A stretch of DNA of 64,000 nt from Rhodocollybia butyracea (lineage: Eukaryota; Basidiomycota; Agaricomycetes; Agaricales; Omphalotaceae): assembly GCA_015501585.1 (NCBI GenBank), contig JADNRY010000255.1, forward strand, positions 24,914 to 88,913. The letters are read 5' to 3'. Under the pieces are notes generated by a model. It was not told the DNA's origin, did not search any database, and was given only the letters and a program-made list of their open reading frames with translations. How positions within the stretch are numbered: the first letter of the stretch is position 1; every line of letters starts with the position of its first letter. Position numbers and translations under genes: made by a program. Shown in pieces: positions 11,874-24,202 of this stretch.

Positions 11874-12639
11874 CGTCTCTATTTTGTATTATTACTGTTA
11901 ACAGAGATTATTCGATTTGCTATTATATGACGACGGAGCACCAGACCATGGAGGCTTCGAAATTTCTCTTTTCTTGATCGCCATGAGCTCATTTGGCTAC
12001 TCGAGAAGTCCTAACCTAATCCACAGAGGCTTTCATTCCAGAAAGACTCGATACCAATGTCGTTTGGTGATAGTAATGGGTACGTTCGTCAATTATTATT
12101 CTCATGCGTTTGCTTACTTGGTTGCAGATGTAATACAGATTCCAGGACAACGTTCTACACCAGGACCGCCGCTCCGAGGGACAACAAATTAGCATAGGTG
12201 ATATATTACGAAAGACTATGGGCCTTTGAAGCAGTTTGATGAAGTTCTCAGCAACAGTGTACGTCCATACTGCACTCTTATTAACTTATTATTTACCGCT
12301 TATTACATCCCCTTAGATTTAACTAACGCCGCTGCTTACCCCACTTCCATCCCTTCCGAATATGTCGCATGCAAGATTCGACGCCACCCTCGATCTTCGA
12401 CTTCCCTTCAACTGCCCCAAACCCTACCTGGTGTACGCGTCATTGAGGATAAAGAAGGATCGGGATGCGCGGCTGCGGGGACGCCAACGCTTACGCTTGG
12501 GAATCCCTATCCCATTTCCTTTCCCAATTGCTATCCATCTTCATCGTAATGGTTGAAAAATCGTCGCGTGCACACGAGCCGGCCGCAGGGGTTGCGGAGT
12601 GGGATGCAGATTCAGATGTGAGCAAATTCGGATGTGCTG

Positions 12640-13136
12640 ATGAAAGTGACTCGCCGGAGACGGATCGGGTATCTTTTGAGGGCTGTTTTCGGGGTAAGTG
12701 TCAATATCCTTCCCTATCATCATACTAACCAGAATTTATTTTACACAGTACGCCTTCTTCTCTCTAGGAACAATCACACTCATCCTTGGGGTGATATACC
12801 TATACGACGCGGATTTGCAGTGTACTCGGTATAAGAAGATGGAAGATATTATCACTATGCAGGCGGCCAGTGCCGATCTTACTGATATACGGTACGATGT
12901 GACCTCAACGACGTTTCAAGCCCTAACTCTCATGTTTACCTAGTTGCTCCGCCCCTGCCCAATGTTTCTTTGAATCCCTCGGTGCAGCTTATCTCCCTGA
13001 TCCCCCAGTATACTCATACATTTACCCGCATGCGCCGTTCCTACATCCAACTCATCCTCATCCTGAGATGTTACATGCTTACTATCCTCGCTATCGGCAC
13101 TTGGAGAACGACGCGAAATACCCTTCGCTGTGTTAA
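12640..13136 (+). CDS. small single-pass membrane protein, 129 aa
   Basis: Exons 12640-12693, 12749-12891 and 12944-13136 join through introns of 55 and 52 nt and give exactly 130 codons. The protein starts MKVTRRRRIGYLLRAVFG and runs straight into one hydrophobic helix (FFSLGTITLILGVIYLY), so an N-in single-pass anchor is likely. The short middle is polar, and the C-terminal third is very rich in Pro, Tyr and His (PPVYSYIYPHAPFLHPTHPH). I know no matching family. A decayed second copy of the middle exon follows at 13221-13386, so a local tandem duplication occurred. Function unknown; the membrane call rests on hydrophobicity. Confidence 0.6.
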
Positions 13137-13220
13137 GGGGAATGCGTTTGTGGATGCGTATTTGGAGTAAAAGGATTATATGGGGCACATGGATAAAAGG
13201 CTCAAACGAGTCGAAGCGTA

Positions 13221-13386
13221 TCACGCAGAGCAGAACGCTCTCAGCTGTAGATGCTACCCTTTCCAGTCCTGTACCAATCACATTCATCCTCGTAGTGACG
13301 TACCTCTACGACACGGATTTGCAGTATGCACAGTATATGAAGATGGAAGGCAGGGGTTATATACCGATCCTGCTGATATGGAGTGA
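13221..13386 (+). pseudogene. decayed tandem copy of the middle exon of the 129-aa gene
   Basis: The words CCAATCACATTCATCCTCG, TACCTCTACGACACGGATTT and AAGATGGAAG repeat those of the exon at 12749-12891 in the same order, and both end in a GT-type donor after a shared GCCGATC/ACCGATC stretch. The copy reads ITFILVVTYLYDTDLQ in one frame and TDPADME in another, so an indel separates the two parts. Confidence 0.5.
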
Positions 13387-15505
13387 GTAATCATCGATTA
13401 ACGATGTTTCAAGCGTGGGCCTAAACGCAACAACCTAGGACGTATGCGGGGTGGGCGGGCATATGTTCGCCGCCTCCGTATGCAGCTAGATACTTTCGCC
13501 CGATTTCTGGTTATGTAAGAACGTCACTAGGAACGAAGTAGCAATAGGCCTACGAACACCATCCCGCTCCTAGGCCTCCTGTCGTTCTGGAGTAGTAAAG
13601 CCACCCACTAGTCCAGTGGTATGTGTAAGAGCTGTTAACGTCTGGAAGGCTGCCTCATACAATCGATCAGAACAAAAAAGCGTGAACAACTCACTCGCGT
13701 GGACCCGCTTACATCCCTACAGCTCTGGCGGGCCATGTATCGACGTGCCTCAGGCTGGCTGTGAGATCGAGGCTTCGCCTGCAGCTTGCCATAGAGTCGG
13801 AAATTTGAAGCTTTGAAGCTTGAAAGGATATCTGCAAACACAGCGTGAATGTACCGAAAACTCAAGTTCAGCTGCTCACAGTCAATTAGTATCCCGAATG
13901 TTGATTCTGACAGAAGAGGGCTATCAGCGGGTCCTTCTACGGATTTGCAGAAGACTTTGGAAGCGAGACTCGACACCGTTGATATCCCGACAGTCGTTGC
14001 TGGAAAGGATACCATCGAAAAGGTAGCTGAGAGAAAAACGGAAATCCGAAGATATATGTCGCAGTAGAGCCGGAAGTGGGAGACTGAGATGGTGTACGCC
14101 AATAACTGTTTGTATACAGACGGCTGTTCTGTGTTCAGGTGGAAAAGTGCTCGTTAGGATCAAACTTGAGAGAGAACTCTGTGATAGGCGCTCATAAATT
14201 ATGAGCGCCTTTATGAGCGCCTCAACGACAGAGCATATGTAGTACAGGCAGTAGCGGCGAGGCAACGGGTAGCGGGTAATTTCGCCACATGCCAGTTAGA
14301 TCTAGTCGGATCGTTGAAATCGATTTCACTGACTGGGAGTCTGCCCAGCCCTACGGACTTTTTCACTGGGGGCCTCCATCAGGAAACACTGAAGGTGCTA
14401 CAGGTATTCACACTTGAGATAGGAAGTCATGGTAGTTGATGTAGGTCCTGGGCAAGCCTCCGTAGTGCTCTGTAGTCAACATAACCAGGTCACAGTTCTA
14501 CATAGATCTATATAGTCATTTCTCCCGAGTCCCATCCCGTTCCCTTCACATCAACTTGGACCTCTTCTCCCTCAGCGAGAGATACGCTGGGAGTGGAACC
14601 GGCGGGATATCCATAATCTCTGCACTCTGCACTACCCCACTGCCATTTCCAGCCCCATTTCCAGCTGCTCGTTCCTGTTCACCTTCCCGATCCGAGGCAC
14701 TAGTCAATTTTGGAACAGGTGGCGGTGGAATAATATTGATATTTATAGTATGGATCCTCGCAGCACAAGCACCGGCACCAGTACAAGTTGGCTCAGAAGC
14801 TAAAGCAGAATGCGGAATATGCAGCGTTGTATCCCCCTCTCCTTCCACGGTATCGATTCGTCGTCATCGTAGCACGATGAAAGAGACTCGGCGGCGGCGG
14901 CGTAGACGTCATCTACGCCGAAGCTTACTTGATATCAGTGCCCAGTTTCTTTCCCTTCTCGTGTGCAGCTACAGCTGCTACACTCCTACTCATATGTCTC
15001 ACTATCGAATGTGCTCCCGCTGCCTCGCTCGTTAGGGAACAAACACGACGAAGATATGCCGGTATGCGAAAACGTCATGGAGCTTGCTGATGAAGAAGGT
15101 AGATACACTGAGGTTGGGTAAGGCTGGGGATGGGACTGGGGCTGTGGTTGTGAATGTGTAGGCGAACATGGATGGAAGAGGAAAGTAGATTAGGATTTGT
15201 TTCTGTAGACAATAACGGCTGTATTCTTGTTAGCCACATGTACTAATCATCAGTCAATCGTCTAGCGTTCGGAGATACTTCGTCCAAGTTGGCCTAGGTG
15301 GTGACCCTCAGAGCGTCAGAGTCAGAATGAGTAAGTTGAGGGTATTGCAGCATAGTCACAGAAAGAAAGAATACAGCATTTTGAGTTTCTGGTATTTAAC
15401 AACGGATAAAGATATCTACAAAAGAAGATTAAGTGTTTGAACATTATGATCTAAACGTTACAGCAGTAGGTAGCAAAGTGAAAGCTCTAGCAAAATTCCT
15501 TCACC
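13387..15505. other. no supported gene; two perfect inverted repeats
   Basis: A plus-strand frame at 13849-14067 reads like a coiled coil (DLQKTLEARLDTV, AGKDTIEKVAERK) but has no splice-supported partners. At 14187-14209 an 11-bp perfect inverted repeat with a 1-nt centre (arms GGCGCTCATAA) lies next to a further TATGAGCGCC copy. Near 14903-14923 an 8-bp inverted repeat (GGCGTAGA and TCTACGCC) sits beside a GGC triplet run. At 13455-13480 a 22-bp word (TTCGCCGC[C/G]TCCGTATGCAGCT) also occurs at about 140-162. Confidence 0.35.
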
Positions 15506-16259
15506 CTAAGAATGGCCGTTTGCTTTTAAAGCACGAATGAGCTGCTCTTCCAACTCTGTCATCCTATCACGGAGAACTCGAAACTCCTGAATAATTTCTT
15601 CAGGCGTAAGAGGTGGCCGAGAAACCACAATGAGGGGAGCCTTTGGTGGTGGGCGAGTAAAGAGGTCGTGAAATTCACTGAAGTCCTCATCTTCAAATCG
15701 CGGTGTAATCGAGTTCGAGGATCGAGTGAATGAAGAACTGTTTGAGTCGGTTAGATTCGCTGGGCTTGTACGTTGCATTGGCATTGAACTAGAGCAAAAG
15801 TTAGTCGAGCAACAATTGAACATCGAAATTATTGATCACTTACTGCATCCCTACACCATTGGCAACTGGTTTATGACAATTAGCGTCGTGTTTTTTCTGT
15901 TTATTGCTGAGAAATTTCATACAAGTTGTTAATAAGTCTAATAGAGTAGCAAGGAAAGTGCGTTAGACTTACTGGAATCGCATTTTAGAGAATAGTTGTT
16001 TATTACTGTTGTAGACCGGTTGTAGATCCAGTGATATATGCACGTGATCTCCTTCAAGCGCCATACGATACCGACCAGTTCTCGGTATCCCATCTCTGTC
16101 CTTTTGCGTTTCCTCTAATTCCATTTGTGTCACATCCTCATACCATTTTTTTTTCGTTTGCGTCTTCTTTCGCTGATATCTAACCCAAATCATCTCTAGG
16201 TCACCTTCCGTGCTACCCAAGCATTCCGATCCATTCATCGCTTTGATACACGAAGACAT
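15506..16259 (-). CDS. hypothetical protein with C-terminal coiled coil, 210 aa
   Basis: Three minus-strand exons, 15973-16259, 15844-15906 and 15506-15788, join with GTAAGT donors and CTCAG/CTCTAG acceptors into exactly 211 codons. The N-terminal third is basic and charged (MIWVRYQRKKTQTKKKWYED); the middle is rich in Ser, Thr and Asn; the end is a heptad-like helix (LRDRMTELEEQLIRAL) finishing KANGHS. No family is recognised. The last exon recurs at 38.4 kb as KANGYS, so this is one member of a small dispersed family. The start at 16259 is the first ATG after a stop and gives the full first exon. Confidence comes from exact frame closure over two introns. Confidence 0.6.
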
Positions 16260-16279
16260 CTCTTCTTCAGGATGGCCGC

Positions 16280-17221
16280 ATGACTTGCATACTCAGCCCT
16301 TCTTTAAATTCTGGCTACAAGTCTCCTTGGACTTCGCTCACGGCAATATCACCAGAAACCGCGCAAAAAGCCGCCACAGCTACTGCAAGCTTGCCCCGCT
16401 ACATCGCCATTGCATCTAACTCACAGCTCGTTGACGTTGTACACGACTCCATAAAGGCAGCGCGCGCTACTCGTCTTTTCAATGCATGGACATCTACCGC
16501 TCTATTCTCCTTTGCTTCGTATAACTCGTTGTACCTCTCTTTCTTTGGCAACAAGCTCCAGTGCTGTAGCAGAGGTGTGTTTCATTCTTTACCGATAAGC
16601 TTATTCTAACCAGCGATATCTAGTTGAACTCTATGCCGCTTCTGGCTAGGTTTCAGACATCCAGAGCAGTATCAGCGACGCCAATTCCCCAGCTTCAACA
16701 GCTCCCTTTCCCAGCTCCATCCTTCCCTTCCTACGTTCTTTCAGCTGAAAGCCGATGGCGCTGCGCAAGTTGATGCCTACCTTGATCACAATACACGCTG
16801 GATTGGATTTTTTTTGGAATCAAAGGGCTGGATTTTGGAGGAGAGGGAGGCCGTGCCATATGTTCCCAGGGATTGGCAAGGAGAAGAGCGCACTACCTGT
16901 GCGTACGTAGCGACAATGTACGTGCACCCTTCTCTTACTTTTATCTATTTTTTCCATTGTTTTTCTGTTTTCGCTCTATTCATATACATCGTGCTCTCAG
17001 TTCTAGTTTTCTTCGTGCTCAATGATCGATTTACTAACATATACACCGCAGTTTCAGGGTTCAATATTCAATCTCACTCGTTTGCAATGGATGATCCCAT
17101 CACGATGCCAACGCGAAGTTCAATCTTCCAGACGTCCGCAATGAAATGGAACGCATTTTCCTCATGGACTGGAGTGAGACTCACTCATAAGGCTACTCCC
17201 ACATATAAGTGGCATTCGTAG
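16280..17221 (+). CDS. possible multi-exon gene, model unresolved
   Basis: Two open stretches look protein-like. One at 16280-16574 (ISPETAQKAATATASLPRY, DVVHDSIKAARATRLF) is followed by a GTGTGT donor; the other covers about 16640-16920 (FQLKADGAAQVDAYLDHNTR, then WILEEREAVPYVPRDWQGEE) and is followed by a GTACGT donor and a CCGCAG acceptor near 17051. I could not connect the two in phase across 16575-16640, so an intron or a frameshift is missing from the model. No family is recognised. The 5' end lies 20 bp from the start of the minus-strand gene at 16259. Confidence 0.3.
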
Positions 17222-19205
17222 TCAACGTTGGACGGAACTACCAACCACGTCAAGTATGTACTGCTCCGTTCTTCTTTGTCGCTAACTAATGGTATTCCCG
17301 CTCTATAGACGTTGACTACGGCGGCACCGAAACTGCCTCAGCAATACGTCTAGTGTACAGCCTAGTGTACGAACCCCATCCCAAAGCCTCTAGGAGCTGT
17401 CTTCTCCCCCACCCACGGTGTTGAGATAACCACGCCAAGTATGTACCTCCCCGTATGTACTTCCCTGTTCTGCCTCCTCGCTGCTAATGTATCTTATTCC
17501 AGCGCCATAGACATCAGCTACGATAGCACCGAAAGTGCCTCAGCACTACGTTTTGTACGACCCTCAGCGTGTCCTCCTCTTCTCACTGCGTCGAACGTAT
17601 CTCCTTCCCCCTCCCCTTTAATTTCCCTTAAACACGATACATCGCTTGTCGTGGCACAAGAAATCATGCATCTAGCGGTGAAGACGGAACAGGTATAATA
17701 CCTCCACCTCACCATTCTGCCACTGCCGACCCCGCAGAGAACGTGGCCTCAATCCTTGGTGTTCTTCACCTGTGTCTTCACTATGAGAATCGGCTAAGGT
17801 GTTTCGAGTTGCACGTGTAGAGAAATGTGTATGCGGGAGAGAAAATTGCGATGAGGGAAAGTCCATTACAGGGCTGATTAATCGACTGCTGCTGATAGAT
17901 CGGCCTCTTCGATACACCTCAACCCGTTCAACTTCCACTTGGTCTCCCCTCCGCTACATTCCTCCCGTTCAACAATCCTCTTCGCAACCGAATCCAATCC
18001 TGTCAGTCTCAATTTCTGAGTGTTCCTCTACTCCTCCTTCCCATCCCATTCCTCGAAGGCCTCATATCCGAAGATAGCCTACAACTAAATCTCGCAGTGT
18101 TTTTCCCCGATGTTCAGGGACGAGTCCTAAGAATGTAGGCTCTCGTTTGTACTCTTAATATGCATCTTCGTATGGCGATGAAATACTCCATGTATCTGAG
18201 ACGCTACCAGAGACGAAATAGAACTCGTCGTCAGCTAATGAATACTTCGCCCCCCTTGTCCGTAGCATCCGGTTTCTTTCGCAGTTAACCGCGATTGAGA
18301 ACACAGACAAGGACAAGATGCATCCCTACATTCCCCTTGGCAATCCCCCTGATCTATCTGATGAATCCCACCATCTAGTCTTGTTTCACTGAATCATACT
18401 AATCCATTCTTTTTCTGTTTTCTCAATCTTGTTTAAATAAACGAAGGGAATTCTGTGTCCAGGTATGCTCTGATTTAGCTGTGTTTTTTTCCCTCTTTTG
18501 TGCTGCAAGCTCTATGTTAGACATTACTCGTATTCTTTTTTGACGATTTACACATGTATTACCGGTAAATACCCAATTAAGGCCAATGACTCGAACAATC
18601 GACGATGCGCGATTTGGTGAGCCTGTTAATCATCGATGAGACGAGAACAGCCGAGCCACTCATAGAGTGTAAGACGCTGGATAATGGTACGATATGTCAG
18701 CACGGCGCCCATGATAACAATCCAATGGCCAGCCAGACCGACAAGGAAAGCTGGACAGCATGATGCACCACATGTTTTTGAACATTGCGTTGCAGCATCC
18801 AAGTTAATTTGCAGCCTCTTGTCACACCTCAGATTGACTGATTTTATATATAAATGCAGAACAAATGGATATCAATATCATGGTAACAAAAGAGCATACA
18901 GGATTGAACAGTACACTGGAGATGCAGTGTGTCATGTGCAAGGCAGATCAAGACTGTAAAAGCAGGTATTGAGTCGGTAGATAATAAGCAAGATGGATAT
19001 TTATTAGATTATTTGAACTGGATTGGCAGCACAACCCAACAATCGAACAAGCAAGCAATGAGCGCAACGGAGGAGGCAAGACACATGTCAAAAGACCTCA
19101 ATATGTACCTTTTGAGGCAGACTGATCGAGTCCAGGTCCTAAAATTACAATCAGTTTAACAGTAGCTCCCAGAACATAACCCAAAAAGAACTGAAAACCA
19201 AAGAC
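17222..19205. other. no supported gene
   Basis: Between 17222 and 17560 there is a short diverged tandem duplication: CCACGTCAAGTATGTAC...AGACGTTGACTACGGCGGCACC and CACGCCAAGTATGTACC...AGACATCAGCTACGATAGCACC, each with a donor- and acceptor-like site. The remainder shows only short unlinked ORFs. Confidence 0.3.
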
Positions 19206-21522
19206 TCAGAATTTGAGAATATAGATCACACGTACCACATGCAAAAGATTCACAGACAATTCTTCAAGCTCATACTCCTCCTCTACTGAATGCGAATTCT
19301 TTGAACTGGTTTGTCGACCATAGTCTTGAGACCTGACTTCCCTAGCAATCTGAACAGAAAGGCGGGCGGGGATGGTGTTGTCTTCAGGTTTGCGCTGTAG
19401 AATTGTGGAATTAGTGAATTGCAGTTCATTCGTAACAGAGAAGCAACGGAGTAGGAGCAATTGAGGAGTAACAGGTACAGATGACCGGAGAAGCGGATAT
19501 GGACGGGCGCGGGAACATAACTACATCTTTGCATACCTTTGACGACCAGGACAAAAACGATGTTGGTTTCGTAATGCTCCTGAACGAAAAAGAGAAGTTT
19601 CCACCGATGGTAGTATGTATATTATCGCCACGGTCACGGATTGATTTGCGAGCGTTGAGAGTAGCGAGCAGGGAGTTAGTGTAGACTTTTGAACCATAAC
19701 AAATAGATAAATCATACATATGGTCAGTTTGGTTAAACGCAAGAAGATGAGAATGACTTACGGCGACCCATGCAGAAGAAGAATGCAATGTAGATAAATG
19801 TGTTTGGGGCAGCGACGATCTGCAAAAATCAAATAAATAGAAAACAAAGGCGCAAGCTTGAGATGGGAGTAGTCACTGATACCAAAGATGCCACAGCACA
19901 CAAACTAGCAAATGAAGGTAAGTCACTGGCTTTGAGGACATAAGCTACAGCTTACCTCGTCAGCATACCAGTGTTAACTGCATAGAGAGTCTACAATCTT
20001 GAATCAGCAACCCAACGAACATAGTATGATACCTGAGATGGTAGAGCACACCAGCGTGTTCAACATCGAATCAGACCTGGAATCAATCCAGCAATAGTCA
20101 GTACACCCTCATAAGTCCAAGAAAGGAAGAAAACTTGCCCCCGGAACCCGGTCTTGGATTTCTGCAACAAGAACGACAAAAATACCGGCTATGAGGATGT
20201 CACCAGCAGCAGCGAGAGCGTTGACAGTTATCGAGAGTCCCTGGGGTAGGTAAGTATCAGTGATCGAACATACACCATATAAGAGCGCCATACCTTCAAA
20301 TCACTGGCTAGCTCCTCGAAAGTACGCACACGAACTAGCCTAGTTTGCTTTAGTGCGGTTTTGATTTACCAGGTGGTAGGTACATACGCGATGATCCCAA
20401 ACGCTCCATTGAGTAAAAGATAATATCAGAGACATGAAGGGTGGACTTTCTGAGAAGAACAGATGTACCAGTAACACAGCCTGAGAGCAGTACGTTGAAA
20501 GGGTGCGGGCAAAGAATAGACGCAGTAGACTCACCAAATTCTCCGACAATGAACACAGACTATGCATACATTAGCTCCACGCAATAGATCCTCATATCGG
20601 GTAAAATAACCCACCACTATTCCGGTGGCCCAGATATTGAAGTTGCTCACTGTTGAGAGCATCAGCGCTCAAACTGCGTTCAAAAACGACTAAAATACTC
20701 ACGTCTCCAAATTCGCCAGTTCAGAAAGCTAGGTAGACGTTGTAACATTGCGTAAGTAGTGTATACTTAGCGCAGACAACCGACCTAACGAAAGACACAA
20801 GGCAAACTAACCTTTGGATGCATACAGCGATGAATCCCTGGACGAAACAAAATTTTAGTTAGTGAGGCGAGACGGTCTAACGAGTGCTACTCATGTTGAC
20901 GAGTACTTCAGCCTTGAAGCAACTGGTTAGCGTGGTGTTGCAGAGAAGTGAACAGAGTGCATACCAAGAGACTCCTGGGCTTTTTAGTACCTTTCAAAGA
21001 TGGGGAAATTAGATAGGGACACACCATACAACCAGTGAGAGGCTGGCAGGATTATAGTAGTTTTTGACAAGATACCAGTAAACTTTGAGGAGACGACGGG
21101 TGAAACAAGGACGGTATGAGCTCGAGTGGAGATAAATGAGTTGGTACACACACCAGTGTGTAAGATTAAGATCTGATGCACTACGTCAAAGAAGACAACT
21201 AATCCAACCTATACAAAGGAAAAAGAAAGAAAAGTTTTCTGTCAAAACACGAAAAAGCACAGAAGACAACTAGAGCTCACTACTACACGAACGATCAGCT
21301 GATCATTATTTTCTTGGAAGTAAATGTGGGCTTGAAAAACAGAGACTGCAAGCTGGTGAATATCCCGCTTGGATACGATGGTAATCCGCACGAACAACCG
21401 AGGAGAAAGCCAGCTACGGACACGCCAACGAACGCTGCACCAAACCTTCAGAAGAAATAAATCAAACCAGAGCAGAACAAAAAAGTCACAGCGTACGTCT
21501 TGTCGAGTTCAGGACTAGACAT
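19206..21522 (-). pseudogene. DUF6534-type multipass membrane protein, many short introns, one apparent frameshift
   Basis: From an ATG at 21522 (MSSPELDK) the spliced minus strand gives the order of a DUF6534 protein: FGAAFVGVSVAGFLLGV, VFQAHIYFQ, LVVFFDVVHQILILHT, VYWYLVKNYYNPASL, SFLNWRIWR, LSNFNIWATG, TFEELASDLK, ITVNALAAAGDILIAG, LLQKSKTGFRG, SDSMLNTL, LYAVNTGMLT, FIYIAFFFCMGRLYTNSLL and ATLNARKSIRDRG. A charged tail follows (EEEYELEELSVN). About a dozen introns separate these; one appears to use a GC donor (GCAAGT near 20140). The family is a basidiomycete expansion with an integral-membrane domain and no proven function. The frame breaks once, in the A5 run at 20178-20182, where four As would keep DILIAG joined to FLLQKSKTG. 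That is either a recent mutation or an assembly error; everything else is intact. Confidence 0.75.
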
Positions 21523-22462
21523 TTTGAGCGAAGAGCAAAGAAGTGCGAGAAAAAGAGCGCGTTGTTTCGCTTGTAAGATGTATAGAGAAGCGGTACGTAT
21601 ACAAGGGCCAAGTGAAATCTTGATACGGTTCCCACGGAGGGGGTGCGCTTGAGCTTCTGGGATTTAATTAAAGTCTAGAAATCCCAGAACATCCAGTATT
21701 TCTCTTTTCCGATGTACGCATATCATAGACCTAGAGCTCTCAAAGTTGCTCCACTTCGAACTCTTAGGACCATGCCAAGTAGCTCACTTCCTTCCCAGAG
21801 TAGATGGTGTATATATGTACCTACACCGGAGTAATCTCTGGGTCTGGCGTTCAACTCTTGGACCATGCCATGTAATAAATCCTTCCTTTCAGCGGCGACT
21901 CGGAAGCTTAAGCTCTGAGCTTGATAGGTTTTATGCTAAAAATTATCCTTGCAGGCATGAATACATATGGAGATAGCGTTGACAGGCCCATCGATGTGGT
22001 ACGCGCTTCGGTAATTTAGTATCTTGTTATTGACCCTCATACCCCTCTGCTATCGGATGTGCAGTCAGCAGATGCGAAGAAAAAAACGCGCTCTGAATAT
22101 GTTGCACATGATGCGTAGCTACATTGATGGAATAGCCTTTACGCGAAAGTTTTGAAAAGCACCTTCGGAAACCTAGCCAACGCACGCCAATTGAACACGA
22201 GCGCATCAGCCTTGTAGAGGAACCGAAACTTTGACTTGCACGCTCTGCACAACATGTGCAATTTGACTAGTACTTATTACAGGTTATGTAGTAATTATTG
22301 TACTTTACTTGAGTAATACTCCGAACTCACACCAGACATTGGCGCGGTAAACCCATGCATCAGAGAACAGATGACAAGAGAATTCCGGTGGAAGCTGAGC
22401 ATATTTATATCAAGAGGGAGAATTGACGACCAGGGTTCAACATTCAACGTTCAACGTTAATC
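21523..22462. other. intergenic, no supported gene
   Basis: No ORF here has splice or family support. The last 30 bp before the ATG at 22463 contain TTCAACATTCAACGTTCAAC, the clearest example of a motif that recurs near other possible 5' ends. Confidence 0.3.
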
Positions 22463-22957
22463 ATGATGGACGTCAATGTCGATGAAGTTATGAACCATTT
22501 GGTGGCAAGCAAGTGCGCCAGCTTCGTCGGGCCGGCCGCCGTTTTGACTGAGCGCTTAAATCAAATTTTCCATACCGCGTTCATGATCATAAGTGCTGGC
22601 GCTCTGCAACAAGGTCAGATAACGAAGTGCACCTGTGGCAAAGAAGTTCAAAGTGCGTTCGGAATTTTTTTACCAGAACATTTATTAACACCAGCACAGT
22701 ATAATTCGTTCATCTGCTTTGTCCACGAAGATCTCGAGCGTGAAACCGCTGCTCGTTACGCATGTCCTAATAGTAACGCCTTTACTCTGAGGACACACAA
22801 TCCTATTTCTATGAGGCCTTGTTGCGCTAGCAACAACTCAACTTGTCTCTCAACTTCATCAAACTTTCACAAAAACAGCGCCGTTGTCTTCGAGTTTACC
22901 ACTTTTGTTACACAATTGGCACGAAGTTTCGGATCCATTGGGTTATATGAAGGTTGA
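22463..22957 (+). CDS. hypothetical protein, 164 aa, single exon
   Basis: A continuous ORF begins MMDVNVDEVMNHLVASK and ends GSIGLYEG. It contains a CTCGKEV cysteine pair, several further cysteines (RYACPN, RPCCASNN) and moderately hydrophobic segments (FMIISAGALQQG, FAVVF-like FVTQLARSFG). I know no family. The start is supported by a pyrimidine-rich leader with the repeated TTCAACG motif directly upstream. The ORF may continue by splicing after 22950, where GAAGGTTGAAA offers a weak donor. Confidence 0.4.
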   Translation: MMDVNVDEVMNHLVASKCASFVGPAAVLTERLNQIFHTAFMIISAGALQQGQITKCTCGKEVQSAFGIFLPEHLLTPAQYNSFICFVHEDLERETAARYACPNSNAFTLRTHNPISMRPCCASNNSTCLSTSSNFHKNSAVVFEFTTFVTQLARSFGSIGLYEG

Positions 22958-23164
22958 AATTTGAAAGCTTTACTCGAGTGCATTAGCAGCCATGAGTTGT
23001 ACTTGATAATCCACTTAACTTTTTGGTTAGTCTACTGCCCAGGATCTACGTGTACGAGCCAGCTTATCCAGACTACTTGATCGGCTACTCCAGCTCGCTG
23101 TACGGTCCGTTTCCACCCTCTGTTCTCTCATCGACGCTGTTTGCTGTTCTCCGGGTCCCTTCCA

Positions 23165-24202
23165 CAGATTGGACTTTACTGGAACAAACATAGCTCGTTT
23201 TTCGAAAAACACTATCAAGGTGTCTTCCCGAGATACAGAGGGCGCTTGCGATTGGTTCTACGAAAGTTCGTGCGCTGTAGTACTTGTGGCTGAAGATCTT
23301 GAGCGTATCGATGATGCTGCTGCTCAGTGTTTCGTCTCGACTTGCAAGGTACATAGTACCACCCTCATTTTTCACCTCTTGTACATAATACAGGTCCACA
23401 GGAAGCGCTCCAAACGACTTGTGAACGTGGTGTCATCTAGAACCCCGATGCGAAGATCTCCATCAGTCATGTATGTACCTGTTGTTTTACATGATAGACC
23501 GCCAAGCGGTGCAAGTTGCTGGGGAATGGTGATGAGCCCTGCTTTTCGCGCGTCCTTGGTTTGGAAGATTTTTGTTAAGCAAGGTCTGAGCCCCCGAAAG
23601 ATACATTTGTCGTCTTCTTCTGGTTTTCCTTCATTATTCACAGAGTGAAATCGTCTTGTGCGGACTCTTTGACTGCGGATGTGCAGGAGTTCGTCCGTGC
23701 ACATTTGTTGAAAAATCGGGTGGAATATAATAGCCATGGGTTCATTGTGAAACATCAAGCAACAGTACTTCTGCGGGAATACTTACAGATTATCACGGTC
23801 CCGAAACATCGTCATGCCTTTACCCGTTTGGTGATGTCTTCTCATCCTTTGGCAGTGGAATTGCTCCGCTATTCGGAACGAGGCCGTCCGCACATCCCGC
23901 GGGAATGGAGATTGTGTCGTTTTTGTTTCGGGGCAGTGGAAGATGAAGTCCATGCACTACTGGACTGTGTGGTTAAGGCGGATCTTGTGCATCTCAGACT
24001 TCGGTATTTCATGGAGATGGATGTATTGGTTCCAGGATTGTCGACCTTTCGCTTGGATTCTTCATCTTACATATTTCTATGTAGGATCTTGTTTGATTCT
24101 CGTATTCTCACTCCTACAGCTAAGTATATCTTTGATGTTCTGGCACTATTTTCAAGTTGTGATCCATACATCCCACATCCTGCTTTGTATTCCAATGTGT
24201 AG
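23165..24202 (+). mobile_element. non-LTR retrotransposon remnant, C-terminal zinc-knuckle region
   Basis: The frame 23645-24202 has the layout of the tail of fungal non-LTR (Tad/R1-like) reverse transcriptases: NHRH-like VPKHRHAFTRLVMSSHPLAVE, then PREWRLCRFCFGAVEDEVHALLDC, in which the CRFC...H...C pattern is the terminal zinc knuckle, then a leucine-rich helix and TPTAKYIFDVLALF. An upstream open frame (23165-23347, then 23393-23470) can be spliced in phase to it, but its protein (DFTGTNIARFSKNT) is not recognisable as reverse transcriptase, so it may be unrelated. No target-site duplication or poly-A tail was found. This is a truncated relic. Confidence 0.55.

Noticed and set aside
16919..17050. 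Multi-spanning membrane protein from the hydrophobic frame
   Set aside because: The hydrophobic segment coincides with a GTACGT...CGCAG intron rich in T, which reads as Leu/Phe/Ile by chance.
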